From Pseudoneobacillus sp052180215 (GTDB lineage: Bacteria; Bacillota; Bacilli; Bacillales; Cytobacillaceae), in the NCBI RefSeq assembly GCF_052180215.1, contig NZ_CP197471.1, positions 2,142,001-2,206,000 on the forward strand: DNA of 64,000 nucleotides, written 5' to 3'. A program made the position numbers and the translations under genes. Below are positions 25,898 through 34,033 of the stretch, piece by piece (the first letter of the stretch is position 1; the number at the start of each line of letters is the position of its first letter). The notes beneath the pieces are model-generated. The model was given only the letters and a program-made list of their open reading frames with translations. It made no database searches and was not told the origin of the DNA.

Positions 25898-26061
25898 TTT
25901 GCTGTCAAAACGGGATTACTTCTTAATCATTCGTATGTTTTTACCATAATTTATTAACAATTTCGATAAGAAATACATGATAAAATGAATAGTATAAATT
26001 AACTAGGTATTATTTTGCTATACTTATAGTAAATGAGATTACGATAAATGGTGGTGTTAGC

Positions 26062-27009
26062 ATGTATAGAAAGAAAGCGATTATTTTGATTGCTAGTCTT
26101 CTGACACTGGCTTTCCTTCTATATTTGTTTCTTCCTGATTTTAATCCTTCCAAGCAAGTAAGTGTGAGTTTGGATGCTCCAGCTTCTGTTATGAAAAAAC
26201 AAGTAGAGAAAGCTGTATCAGAGAATTCTGTTACAGAAGAAGAGCAATCTCTGCAAGAAGAAGACGAGACGACCAAACCTGTAACAGAGGAAATTAAAGA
26301 AAAAGTCAGGGCCGTATTAGAAGGAGCCATTGAAATTTTTAAAAAAGATGAAAAGATTGTGGCTATCGGCGATTCCCTCACGCAAGGTGTCGGAGATGAA
26401 ACGGAGAGCGGCGGTTATGTCGGAATTCTGAACCACACGTTTGAAGATAATCACATAAATATTACAATAGAGAATTACGGAAAAAGAGGAAATCGCTCCG
26501 ATCAGCTTTTAAAACGATTAGATGAAAAAAAGATCGCTTCCTCGATTAAAGAGGCTGATATTGTTTTAATTACCATTGGTGCCAACGACATTATGAAGGT
26601 GGTAAAAAACAATATTACCCATCTAAAAATTGAACAATTTCAAGAAGAAAGAGAAGGCTATGTCGAACGGTTAAAAGCCATTTTCAATAAAATTAATGAG
26701 TTAAATCCAGATGCCCAAATCTATATAATCGGTTTTTACAATCCATTTGAACTATATTTTAGTGATATTGAAGAATTAGGTATTATCATCGACACTTGGA
26801 ATGAGACAGGGAGATCCGTATCAGAAGAGTATGATAATGTGATTTTTGTTCCAACAAAGGACTTATTTGTGAATCCAGACTTATCTCTATTATCCGATGA
26901 TTACTTTCATCCCAACACAAGCGGCTATAAACTTATGGCCCAACGTGTACTAGACTACCTAAAGGTATATAGTGAAAATACCGAAATCACAACAGAAGAA
27001 GTAGAATAA
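26062..27009 (+). CDS. SGNH/GDSL-family esterase with N-terminal anchor (YpmR-like)
   Basis: 315 residues. A membrane anchor (residues 5-23) and an acidic linker rich in Glu ('EENSVTEEEQSLQEEDETT'-type, residues 45-75) precede the catalytic domain: 'IVAIGDSLTQGVGDE' (block I, Ser), 'IENYGKRGNRSDQLLKRL' (block II), 'LITIGANDIMKVV' (block III, Asn) and 'SDDYFHPNTSGYKLMAQRV' (block V, Asp/His). It resembles the B. subtilis YpmR lipase/esterase. The ribosome site is weak (GGTGGTG). It is probably active at the outer membrane face. Confidence 0.88.
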   Translation: MYRKKAIILIASLLTLAFLLYLFLPDFNPSKQVSVSLDAPASVMKKQVEKAVSENSVTEEEQSLQEEDETTKPVTEEIKEKVRAVLEGAIEIFKKDEKIVAIGDSLTQGVGDETESGGYVGILNHTFEDNHINITIENYGKRGNRSDQLLKRLDEKKIASSIKEADIVLITIGANDIMKVVKNNITHLKIEQFQEEREGYVERLKAIFNKINELNPDAQIYIIGFYNPFELYFSDIEELGIIIDTWNETGRSVSEEYDNVIFVPTKDLFVNPDLSLLSDDYFHPNTSGYKLMAQRVLDYLKVYSENTEITTEEVE

Positions 27010-27012
27010 ATC

Positions 27013-27071
27013 AGGGGGACGGTTCTTGTGTTTCATTTGCCAAAGCAAATGTGCATGAGGGCCGTCTTTTT
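27013..27071. repeat. GACGGTTCTT-type palindromic repeat, copy 1
   Basis: GGGGGACGGTTCTTGTGTTT opens a foldable element: CATTTGC pairs with GCAAATG around CAAA, and outer GACGG pairs with CCGTC, followed by TTTTTG. It probably acts as the terminator of the esterase gene. Related copies are at 33950, 36665 and 42822. Confidence 0.7.
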
Positions 27072-27331
27072 GTATGTATCTATCTGCTAGCAGAAGTATA
27101 GCTGACAATTAGCGGAGTGCTTTCATCATAAATTTCCATCATTTAGTAAATAGGCATTTTCATCATTTTCGAAAAAAATGTTCATTGGCCCAACCGAAGA
27201 CGGGCTATGTTTAATAGGTTATAAGTATAGAAAGTAATTAACACAGAAAAAGATTGTAGGATTGGGTTTATATATTTAGTCGATTGAATTGAAACAGCAG
27301 AGAAAACACGATTTTTTAAGGAGGTGTTGTC
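27072..27331. other. Intergenic region upstream of the YjcZ-type genes
   Basis: I see no gene. It must hold the promoter of the following sporulation mini-genes, but I cannot assign sigma-factor boxes with confidence. AAGGAGGTG (27319-27327) is the ribosome site of the first one. Confidence 0.4.
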
Positions 27332-27421
27332 ATGAGTGGTGTAGCTGGTGGCGGATTTGCTTTAATCGTAGTGTTATTTATCTTGTTAATCATCGTTGGT
27401 TCTGCTTATGTTCGATACTAA
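27332..27421 (+). CDS. YjcZ-type sporulation mini-protein 1
   Basis: 29 residues, nearly all one hydrophobic helix: short Gly-rich head ('MSGVAGGGF') then 'ALIVVLFILLIIVGSAYVRY'. This is the YjcZ/YhzA-like family abundant in Bacillus spores. AAGGAGGTG gives a strong ribosome site. It is paired with a second paralogue 38 bases downstream that has the same helix, followed by one strong terminator. Confidence 0.85.
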   Translation: MSGVAGGGFALIVVLFILLIIVGSAYVRY

Positions 27422-27459
27422 GATAAACACAACTCAAAAATAAAAAAGGAGGAATTCTT

Positions 27460-27594
27460 ATGTATGGATATGGATACGGATATGGTGGATGTGGATTTGG
27501 TGGTCCAGTTGGACCTGTAGCAGGTAGAGGAACATTTACTTTAATTGTCGTATTATTTATTTTACTGATTATTGTTGGCGCTGCTTGGTGCTAA
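27460..27594 (+). CDS. YjcZ-type sporulation mini-protein 2
   Basis: 44 residues. A Gly/Tyr-rich head ('MYGYGYGYGGCGFGG') is joined to the same hydrophobic tail as its neighbour ('TLIVVLFILLIIVGAAWC'). AAAAGGAGGAA precedes the ATG. It belongs to the YjcZ family of small sporulation proteins. The tandem pair probably arose by duplication, the second copy having gained the Tyr/Gly extension. Confidence 0.87.
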   Translation: MYGYGYGYGGCGFGGPVGPVAGRGTFTLIVVLFILLIIVGAAWC

Positions 27595-27610
27595 TGTTAT
27601 AAATTCATAT

Positions 27611-27653
27611 AAAAAAAGGTGCTTAGGCGTAATTACGTCTAAGCACCTTTTTT
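27611..27653 (+). terminator. Rho-independent terminator of the YjcZ pair
   Basis: AAAGGTGCTTAG(G)CGT and ACGTCTAAGCACCTTT form a long stem with a 4-5 base loop and T tail. It also works for the convergent gene. Confidence 0.92.
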
Positions 27654-27695
27654 CGTGTGGTGTGTAAACATTACACACCTATGATTTCGATAAGA

Positions 27696-28310
27696 TTAAT
27701 TTTGAATGTATTTTTGGAACACATCAGAAAAGTCTTTTGTAGTATGTGTTTGATGAATATCTGTTAACCATGTATGGACGAATTTAGCAATTTGGTTAAA
27801 TTCTTGTGACACATTCGCTTCCATCGTACGATTATTGCGAATCACTTCTTCCGCCACCTGAAGGCTCTTATCACCGTAAGAACGAAGTCTTGCATTCTCT
27901 TTTTGTATTTTAGAAATGGCAAGAAGTGCTTTGTAGATATCGGCCACTTCTGTAGAATGCTTCTTGTGAACATCAATTGATAATGTAGAGCCGCCAATCG
28001 TAAATTTCAACTCGATGTCTAAGTCGATCGTGCCAGCTGTCTCAATACTTACTCCCGTAATATCATTTAAGTAATAATCATAACGTCTGAGCGTTCTTTT
28101 GGAGCTAATCGCAGATTCTCCATCCACATGAATAAGTGCTAAATTGGTAAAGCAATATTCATCTTTCTTTGATTTAATTAGGAAGAAAATCTTCTCATTA
28201 TCTTCACTTAGAACAAAATCATCGGACTCCGTTTTGTCAAAGTCTGCTGGTTTGATAATAGTACCAATATCACTAAGGCCTAAAGCTTCACTTGCTAATT
28301 TTTTTAACAT
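27696..28310 (-). CDS. PH-domain protein YvbH family
   Basis: 204 residues from the ATG at 28310 (AAAGGAG 8 bases ahead), the same length as remembered B. subtilis YvbH. Residues 1-125 form the bacterial PH domain ('LASEALGLSDIGTIIKPADF', 'KIFFLIKSKKDEYCFTNLAL', 'TAGTIDLDIELKFTIGGSTL', 'SIDVHKK'). The C-terminal 75 residues form the YvbH-like helical oligomerisation region. The protein is cytoplasmic and its function is unknown. Convergent with the YjcZ pair. Confidence 0.9.
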   Translation of the reverse strand: MLKKLASEALGLSDIGTIIKPADFDKTESDDFVLSEDNEKIFFLIKSKKDEYCFTNLALIHVDGESAISSKRTLRRYDYYLNDITGVSIETAGTIDLDIELKFTIGGSTLSIDVHKKHSTEVADIYKALLAISKIQKENARLRSYGDKSLQVAEEVIRNNRTMEANVSQEFNQIAKFVHTWLTDIHQTHTTKDFSDVFQKYIQN

Positions 28311-28440
28311 GTATTTAGCTCCTTTCGAAATTAAGTACATTTAATATCATAACATAAATGAGCTTATGAGATTGATATTTTGTTTGTAAAAAAATGGGAT
28401 AGACTGATATTAAAAAAGCTGTGTTTGAGATTAGTCGTGG

Positions 28441-28627
28441 TTTATAGGACACAGAAACCGCTATTTCGGTAAAATCGAAGTTTTTTCTAATTTATAGGAC
28501 ACAGAATCCGTTATTCGCTATAAAACATTGGGAAAAGGCATATTTTAGATACCATAACGGAACCACAGTCCGATAATCCTTAAAAACAAGCATTTTTCGT
28601 ATAATAACGGATTCTGTGTCCGATAAG
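28441..28627. repeat. Four-unit palindromic repeat, copy D (best preserved)
   Basis: GGACAC starts at 28447 and 28497; inverted GTCC ends at 28571 and 28621. Both arms have a 50-bp period, whereas the other four copies have 51 in both arms, so the two arms have changed together. The reverse complement of the last 76 bases aligns with the first 76 along its entire length. It lies between two minus-strand genes. Confidence 0.9.
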
Positions 28628-28661
28628 AATGCATGTTTTAACATAAACCGATTTAAAAACA

Positions 28662-28701
28662 GCCATAAAAAAATAAGGAACCTTTTAAAGTTCCTTATTG
28701 T
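28662..28701 (-). terminator. Rho-independent terminator of the CcdC-like gene
   Basis: AATAAGGAAC and GTTCCTTATT arms, A/T loop, and a run of seven T residues on the minus strand. Confidence 0.85.
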
Positions 28702-28704
28702 TAA

Positions 28705-29199
28705 TTAAGCAGTTATATGATGGCTGTTATTCGTATCTGATTTAGATGAGTAAACTTTGCGAAACTTATAAAAACTTGATAGTTTCCAAGGAAGCAGGTA
28801 GCTGCATGCCGTAATGAAGAAGAGCATCATACATGTATCCGAATCCATATCAAGGAGTCCACGAACTGTCCAACGTAATGCAAATAGAAGGACAAATAAT
28901 ATGACGAATAGCATGCTTTTCTTTACATAGATTTTTCCGTCTATTCGTCTTTCATAGTCAGTTGTGACAATTAAAGGGATAGACATAATTAAACCTACCA
29001 CTATGGCGATAGCCACTTCGAGCGAACTTGCCGATGCTTTTGGATTCATGATTAGTGAATATCCTGGTGTTAATAAAAATAATGTACTAATGATCCGAAT
29101 TCCTTTCCCTTTAATCGGTTTGTACATGGTGAGGACTTGACGGTAAAAAATAAAAGCAGCAACAAGAATGATGATGTAAAGAATAGGGTTATAGTTCAT
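28705..29199 (-). CDS. CcdC-like (DUF1453) membrane protein
   Basis: 164 residues with five hydrophobic segments. 'YERRIDGKIYVKKSMLFVIL' followed by 'LRWTVRGLL' and 'CSYLLPWKLSSFYKFRKV' resembles the end of CcdC/DUF1453 proteins ('lpWr...y..y.k'). B. subtilis CcdC neighbours cytochrome c biogenesis genes but has no proven role, and no such genes are nearby here. Weak ribosome site (AAAGGAATT). The function is open. Confidence 0.65.
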   Translation of the reverse strand: MNYNPILYIIILVAAFIFYRQVLTMYKPIKGKGIRIISTLFLLTPGYSLIMNPKASASSLEVAIAIVVGLIMSIPLIVTTDYERRIDGKIYVKKSMLFVILFVLLFALRWTVRGLLDMDSDTCMMLFFITACSYLLPWKLSSFYKFRKVYSSKSDTNNSHHITA

Positions 29200-29394
29200 A
29201 TCAAATTCCTTTCGAGTTAGTTAGTTCTATGAATCTTTAAAACCGAGAATATAGTAGGTAAAAAGTCACATGGTAAAAATATCATTTAATTCAAATGATT
29301 TCAATTGTTTTTAAAATTTGTAAGTAAGATATTTTTAAAAGGATTATAATGGGGAAAACAGAATCAATCATATAAAAATAGGGAGGATCCTTCA

Positions 29395-29913
29395 TTGACA
29401 AGCCATTTTATCATTCGGAAAGCAGAAGAAAAGGATGCAGAGCAAATCATCCAACACACGAAAAAAGTGTTAGAAGAGAATTCGCCATTTATGGGAACGA
29501 GTTTAGAGGAATTTTCCATAACAGTTGAAAAGGAAAGGGAATTTATAAAGACCCATGAAGAGCATGGACTTATATTAGTGGCAGAAATGGATAAAACAAT
29601 CATTGGTTTCCTAAATTTTCGTTTATCAAGTAAGAAAAAATTTCAACATCAAGGGTTATTTGGGATGAGCATACAAGAAGCTTACACGAATAAAGGGATA
29701 GGTAGGGCTTTAATCCAAGAGCTTTTAAAATGGGCTGAAGCAGACCCCCGAGTGGAGAAGATATCCCTTGAGGTTTTCTCAAATAACAAAAGAGCAATCC
29801 ACTTATATTCGAAGCTTGGTTTTGTAGAAGAAGGCAGACGAAAAAAAGCAGCTAAATTAGGTCCTAATGAATATGTGGATGATATTTTTATGAGCAAGTT
29901 TCTAAAAATATAA
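29395..29913 (+). CDS. GNAT family N-acetyltransferase
   Basis: 172 residues. 'HFIIRKAEEKDAEQIIQHTK' opens the fold, 'GLILVAEMDKTIIGFLNFRL' gives strands 3-4, 'GMSIQEAYTNKGIGRALIQE' holds the acetyl-CoA loop (NKGIG), and 'KISLEVFSNNKRAIHLYSKL' is the C-terminal signature. Start TTG with AGGGAGGATCC ahead. Similar to bacillar YhhY/SpeG-like acetyltransferases. Substrate unknown. Confidence 0.88.
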   Translation: MTSHFIIRKAEEKDAEQIIQHTKKVLEENSPFMGTSLEEFSITVEKEREFIKTHEEHGLILVAEMDKTIIGFLNFRLSSKKKFQHQGLFGMSIQEAYTNKGIGRALIQELLKWAEADPRVEKISLEVFSNNKRAIHLYSKLGFVEEGRRKKAAKLGPNEYVDDIFMSKFLKI

Positions 29914-30032
29914 GAACTGTTCACAGGCTAGAAATTAAACAAACATTAGAATGAATCCATCCTAAAGGGTATAGAAATAATGACAGTGGAAATGGTATGT
30001 ATATAACAATAATTACCAGAAGGATGGATGAA

Positions 30033-31052
30033 ATGGAATCTAACAGCATTCGTTTAACGGCTCCAGAAATTTCAAGTCTTTGGACACAATATTTGTTTGA
30101 AACGATGTCGATTTGTTTTTTTAAGTATGCGCTTGAACATATCGAGGATAAAGATATTAAAGAAATATATTCGACCGGGCTGCAGTTATCAGAACAGCAT
30201 GTCTTACAAATCAAGACCTTTTTTGAGGGAGAAAAATATCCAATACCACAAGGTTTTTCAGAAGATGATGTAAATGTAAAAGCACCTCGTCTATTCCAAG
30301 ATACTTTTTACTTGTATTACATCTATATCATGACACTGCAAGGATTAACTGGTTATTCCCTTTCTGTAGGTACATCCATTCGTGCGGACCTAAGAAAATA
30401 TTACATAGCCTGCAACACAGAAACCATGTCCTATTACGATACAATTATGGATACCTTGTTATCAAAAGGGCTGTTCTCACGTCCTCCAGTGCTATCACCT
30501 CCTAAGAAAATTGATTTTGTTAAACATAAAAGCTTCTTAACTGGGTGGTTTGGTGAACGCCGCCCTTTAACTGGAATGGAAATTGGAGACATTACCTTTA
30601 ATATGAATAAAATGAATTTGCATGTTGCCTTAAAGCTTGCCTATAGTCAAGTATGTGCTTCTAATAAAATAAGAAAATACATCAAACAGGGGATGGAAAC
30701 ATCCAATAAACAAATTGAAACATTCATCTCTTTATTCTTTGAAGAAAAACTTAATTCGCCTATCACTTGGCAATCACTCGTGACAGACTCATCTGATTCA
30801 CCTTTTTCCGATAAATTTATGATGTATCAGGTACAATTGTCTACACAAGTAGCGATCGCTTTTTATGGTGCAGCTTTAAGTGTTACCTCAAGAAGAGATT
30901 TAGCCCTGCAATATGGTATATTTACCGCAGAACTGACCAAATATGGGGAAGAAGGGGTAAACATAATGATTGAAAATGGCTGGTTAGAAGAACCGCCAAG
31001 GGCATCTGACCGCAGATCATTATCAGCAGGTAAAATGATTAATAATAATTAA
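30033..31052 (+). CDS. DUF3231 family protein
   Basis: 339 residues from the ATG at 30033, chosen because AGAAGGA (30018-30024) lies 8 bases ahead. Two copies of a ferritin-like helical unit cover about residues 1-165 and 170-330 ('LTAPEISSLWTQYLFETMSI' versus 'LTGMEIGDITFNMNKMNLH'; 'GLQLSEQHVLQIKTFF' versus 'GMETSNKQIETFISLF'). This matches DUF3231, common in spore formers and of unknown function. Strong terminator after the stop. Confidence 0.9.
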   Translation: MESNSIRLTAPEISSLWTQYLFETMSICFFKYALEHIEDKDIKEIYSTGLQLSEQHVLQIKTFFEGEKYPIPQGFSEDDVNVKAPRLFQDTFYLYYIYIMTLQGLTGYSLSVGTSIRADLRKYYIACNTETMSYYDTIMDTLLSKGLFSRPPVLSPPKKIDFVKHKSFLTGWFGERRPLTGMEIGDITFNMNKMNLHVALKLAYSQVCASNKIRKYIKQGMETSNKQIETFISLFFEEKLNSPITWQSLVTDSSDSPFSDKFMMYQVQLSTQVAIAFYGAALSVTSRRDLALQYGIFTAELTKYGEEGVNIMIENGWLEEPPRASDRRSLSAGKMINNN

Positions 31053-31059
31053 CAATCAA

Positions 31060-31103
31060 AAATAATCCCACTCGAAGAAAAAACGAGTGGGATTATTTTA
31101 TTT
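31060..31103 (+). terminator. Rho-independent terminator
   Basis: AATAATCCCACTCG and CGAGTGGGATTATT arms with an A-rich loop and T tail. Confidence 0.92.
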
Positions 31104-31244
31104 CTTGTCAATTTTCCTAATATAATCGGCCAAAAGTGCAATGAATAGATAAAATGATTAGTTTTATTATCAAATGAAATAAAAGGATTTAAACCGTCCG
31201 GTCGCGAATGTTCTACAAGACTAATTATTTTGAGGTGATAAATA

Positions 31245-31613
31245 ATGGAACCAACTTTGATTAATGAAATGCATTATTTTAGGTTACCGGTAATTGATTT
31301 ATCTGAATCGATTCAGTGGTACACCAATATTTTAGGGTTTAAGCTAAGACATCAAAATGACAGTTTAGCTGTTTTGGAGCTTACTAGCGGCCCATTATTA
31401 GTCTTAGTGAAAGCGGATCAAGAATCCAGAGGTCATTTTACGATTAATCATCAGCCGGAGTTTTCGATTGGTTTCACGACATCAGATATTAACCAGCTAC
31501 ATGAAAATTTAACTAATCAAGATGTAGTAGTGGATGAAATACAAGAGGACAATGGCCATCTGTTTTTTCATTTCTTCGATCCAACAGGGAATAAACTTCA
31601 AGTTCATAACTAA
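31245..31613 (+). CDS. VOC (glyoxalase/bleomycin-resistance type) protein
   Basis: 122 residues, one VOC domain of two beta-alpha-beta modules. 'HYFRLPVIDLSESIQWYTNI' with 'LGFKLRH' starts the first, 'SIGFTTSDINQLHENL' the second, and 'HLFFHFFDPTGNKLQVHN' ends it. Potential metal ligands are His10 and the final Glu/Gln region, but the usual Glu of 'N.le' is Gln ('KLQVHN'), so metal binding is uncertain. TGAGGTGAT precedes the ATG. Terminator follows. Confidence 0.85.
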   Translation: MEPTLINEMHYFRLPVIDLSESIQWYTNILGFKLRHQNDSLAVLELTSGPLLVLVKADQESRGHFTINHQPEFSIGFTTSDINQLHENLTNQDVVVDEIQEDNGHLFFHFFDPTGNKLQVHN

Positions 31614-31643
31614 AAAAAGGTAACCAATTGGCTACCTTTTTTT
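31613..31643 (+). terminator. Rho-independent terminator
   Basis: AAAAAGGTA(A)CC and GG(C)TACCTTTTT arms around AATT, with T7. Confidence 0.85.
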
Positions 31644-31692
31644 GTTATACATGGAGGGGAGCTAAAGCGATGGGGAAGATATTCCCGATGCC

Positions 31693-31890
31693 TCAAAAGA
31701 AAAGTTCTTTTTTAATAACCGTACTTTCGAATTCTGTTGCTAAAGCTTCCATGTATATAATATCCCATTTCTGACCACACCGATCACATGAGCCTCTCTA
31801 CTTCGACTACAATGGACAAATCCTGACTTTTCATAAGCTTTAATTGCATTTTTATTAAACTCGTACACTTTTAAAAATAAGTAATTTTTC
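31693..31890 (-). pseudogene. GNAT acetyltransferase remnant (N-terminus lost, frameshifted)
   Basis: Read on the minus strand, 'VYEFNKNAIKAYEKSGFVH' and 'RSREAHVIGVV' are the classic C-terminal part of a GNAT enzyme. After a frame change the frame continues 'KWDIIYMEALATEFESTVIK' to a TGA at 31693-31695. No start or N-terminal two thirds remain. This explains most of the otherwise gene-free 31644-31978 stretch. Confidence 0.7.
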
Positions 31891-31978
31891 TAAAGGCAAT
31901 GCAACCTTTCCTCATAATCAATCGTCTTAATAGGTGTGGAATATAACTAGTTGACCTATGGAATGGAGGTTATAACGA

Positions 31979-32353
31979 TTGAGGAAAGTTCTAATTGCTG
32001 TTTTGTTTGTATTTGTTCTATGTTTTGGATTCATATTCATTCGTTTTGGAACTGCATTAACACAAGAAGGCAATCCTATTCCGATTTTAACATCCATTAT
32101 GAAACTAGAATTATCCAATAGTGGTTATGAAAAAATATCAGATGAAAAATATGTCTCTGAATTCAAAGAAAATTATCCATATGAAATATTGAAAGAATAT
32201 ATGAGTGATATAGGCTGGAATTTCCATGAGCAATTGGGGTCAGCCCTTGTTTTCGTTAAAAATGAAAAAGTGATCGTTATGGAAACAAGACAGTTTACAA
32301 GACATTATTATCTTTGGAAGATACCGGAAGAAATTCTTGGTCAAAATGACTAG
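31979..32353 (+). CDS. Exported or anchored small protein, unknown
   Basis: 124 residues from a TTG start with GGAGGT 9 bases ahead. One N-terminal hydrophobic segment ('VLIAVLFVFVLCFGFIFIRF') is followed by a soluble domain ('LELSNSGYEKISDEKYVSEF', 'YMSDIGWNFHEQLGSALVFV', 'VIVMETRQFTRHYYLWKIPE'). The mix of helix and two strands is regular, but I do not recognise the family. Confidence 0.7.
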   Translation: MRKVLIAVLFVFVLCFGFIFIRFGTALTQEGNPIPILTSIMKLELSNSGYEKISDEKYVSEFKENYPYEILKEYMSDIGWNFHEQLGSALVFVKNEKVIVMETRQFTRHYYLWKIPEEILGQND

Positions 32354-32365
32354 TTTATCAAGAAC

Positions 32366-32420
32366 AGTTGAAAAAACTCATCATGAGGTTGATAAAGTGT
32401 AATAAGCGGTTGATAAAAAA
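32366..32420. repeat. Three GGTTGATAA-type motifs at 21-bp spacing
   Basis: (A/G)GTTGA starts at 32366, 32387 and 32408, spaced exactly 21 bp, between the stop of the preceding gene and its terminator. The same motif with the same phase recurs at 63391-63465. Confidence 0.6.
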
Positions 32421-32442
32421 ATAAAATCAAAATTTCCAAACC

Positions 32443-32480
32443 CAAGAGCCAGACATTAAGTGTGTAGTCTGGCTCTTTTC
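32443..32480 (+). terminator. Rho-independent terminator
   Basis: AAGAGCCAGAC and GTCTGGCTCTT arms with a 12-base loop and TTTTC. Confidence 0.88.
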
Positions 32481-32557
32481 ATGTATTAGATTTTCCTACC
32501 AAATCATACACTTTTCTTAATTGATGTATTTGAAACATACATTAAGGAGATGATGAA

Positions 32558-33934
32558 ATGAACTTTGAAATGCAAAAAGCAATCATGTTGTCTCAACATA
32601 TTCGTGCTTTTATAAAAATGGTTAAAAAATATCATGAAAAAAATCATTTCCGTCTTAATCCAGATAAGTTGTATCAGGTTAAGCTGTTGATAGAGGAGTA
32701 TAGGTTTCCATTAATTGCCGAAGAGCTTCATCGAATCAACCAGTTTGAATGGGATGAAAAATACACATATCTATTGGTGGATGATTTTGTAAAAGGAATT
32801 GATGTGATCGAGGAATACGTGCAACGTCATACGAGTGATCTTTTTCTTCTTCAGGCAAAACTTTACACATTAAAGAGTCTCAGCTTATCATTTAGCAAAG
32901 AGGACAAAACAGAAGGAGAAAGAAAAATGATTCAGTTAGCTTTATTAGGAGCATGGCACGTACATACAAAAGGATTTTTAGAGAATGCCTTAAAAACTGG
33001 ATTGGCGGAGTTAACCGTCGTCTGGGATGAGGATGCAACAAGAGGAAAAGCGATTGCTAAAGAATTTGGAGTACCGTTTGAAAAAGAATTGGGAAAAGTT
33101 TTAAAAAGAGAAGATGTGGATGCCGTTATGGTGGAGTGTGTAACGACCCAACATAAAGACGTCATTATAAGAGCTGCCAATGCTAAAAAGCATATCTTTA
33201 CAGATAAAGCCTTGGCTCTTACCGTGGAGGACTGTTTAGAAATAAAGCAATCCATTGAAGAAAATCAAGTCAGATTTATGGTTTCGTTAGAGTCAAAGAC
33301 CATTGGTGCATATCAGTATGCAAAAAAGTTAGTAGACGAAGGAAAGCTTGGCAAGATAACAGCTGTTTATTTTCGACGTGCCCACCAAGCAGCCTTAGAC
33401 CGCGATATGCTTCCAGATTATTGGTTTGATAAGGAACAGACGGGGGGAGGAGTGACTTTGGATTTGGGTTGTCACGGGTTATACCTTTTACCGTATTTTT
33501 GTGGAACTCCTAAAAAAATCACCTGTTTGATGAATGAACTATTCGGCACTGGCAGTGATGAAAATTCTACCACCATCATGGAGTTTGAAGGCGGCGCCAT
33601 TGGAACAGCTCATACATCGTTTGTATCCTATCGTTTAGATAATATGCTCGAGATTATTGGAACAGAAGGAAGCTTAGTCATCTCGGGAACCACTCCTTCT
33701 AATTTTCGAATACTCCTTCAATCTAAACATATTGAAGGGTATGAAAATCTGATGCCAGTTGCGGTGGAAGACTTACCAAAGGACGAAGAATCACCAAGTG
33801 CTCAATTTATAAAGCTTTTATCCTCTGATAGGGAGTCTCTACCCGAATTTGATATAGATGCTGCGATTCAGCTAACCCGTTTAATCGAGTGTGCTTATCA
33901 ATCTGCACATGAAGGGCGAACCATTATGTATTAA
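32558..33934 (+). CDS. Gfo/Idh/MocA-family oxidoreductase with an extra helical N-terminal region
   Basis: 458 residues from ATG 32558 (AAGGAG ahead). Residues 124-458 are a complete Gfo/Idh/MocA enzyme: NAD-binding 'MIQLALLGAWHVHTKGF', 'VDAVMVECVTTQHKDVIIRA', active-site Lys in 'FTDKALALTVEDCLEIK', then the C-terminal domain ('GGGVTLDLGCHGLYLLPYFC'). Residues 1-123 form a charged, all-helical segment absent from the usual 330-350 residue family. An internal ATG at 32927 has its own AGAAGGAG 8 bases ahead, so either a fusion or two in-frame starts is possible. Confidence 0.85.
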   Translation: MNFEMQKAIMLSQHIRAFIKMVKKYHEKNHFRLNPDKLYQVKLLIEEYRFPLIAEELHRINQFEWDEKYTYLLVDDFVKGIDVIEEYVQRHTSDLFLLQAKLYTLKSLSLSFSKEDKTEGERKMIQLALLGAWHVHTKGFLENALKTGLAELTVVWDEDATRGKAIAKEFGVPFEKELGKVLKREDVDAVMVECVTTQHKDVIIRAANAKKHIFTDKALALTVEDCLEIKQSIEENQVRFMVSLESKTIGAYQYAKKLVDEGKLGKITAVYFRRAHQAALDRDMLPDYWFDKEQTGGGVTLDLGCHGLYLLPYFCGTPKKITCLMNELFGTGSDENSTTIMEFEGGAIGTAHTSFVSYRLDNMLEIIGTEGSLVISGTTPSNFRILLQSKHIEGYENLMPVAVEDLPKDEESPSAQFIKLLSSDRESLPEFDIDAAIQLTRLIECAYQSAHEGRTIMY

Positions 33935-33949
33935 AGAAACTAGAAAAGC

Positions 33950-34003
33950 ACGGGGACGGTTCTTCTGTTTCAATAGAACCATCGCTCTGGTTTTTCTGTT
34001 ATT
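33950..34003. repeat. GACGGTTCTT-type repeat, copy 2
   Basis: GGGGACGGTTCTTCTGTTTC begins 15 bases after the Gfo/Idh stop. The repeated segment continues into the terminator and the end of the PCYCGC gene (to about 34060) and is duplicated at 36665-36781. Confidence 0.7.
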
Positions 34004-34033
34004 AAAAAAACGCTGACAGCATCAGCGTTTTTT
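34004..34033 (-). terminator. Rho-independent terminator directly at the full-length PCYCGC stop
   Basis: AACGCTGA and TCAGCGTT arms with T/A runs on both sides, usable in both directions. It abuts the stop at 34032-34034, not the internal TGA 140 bases earlier. Confidence 0.88.
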
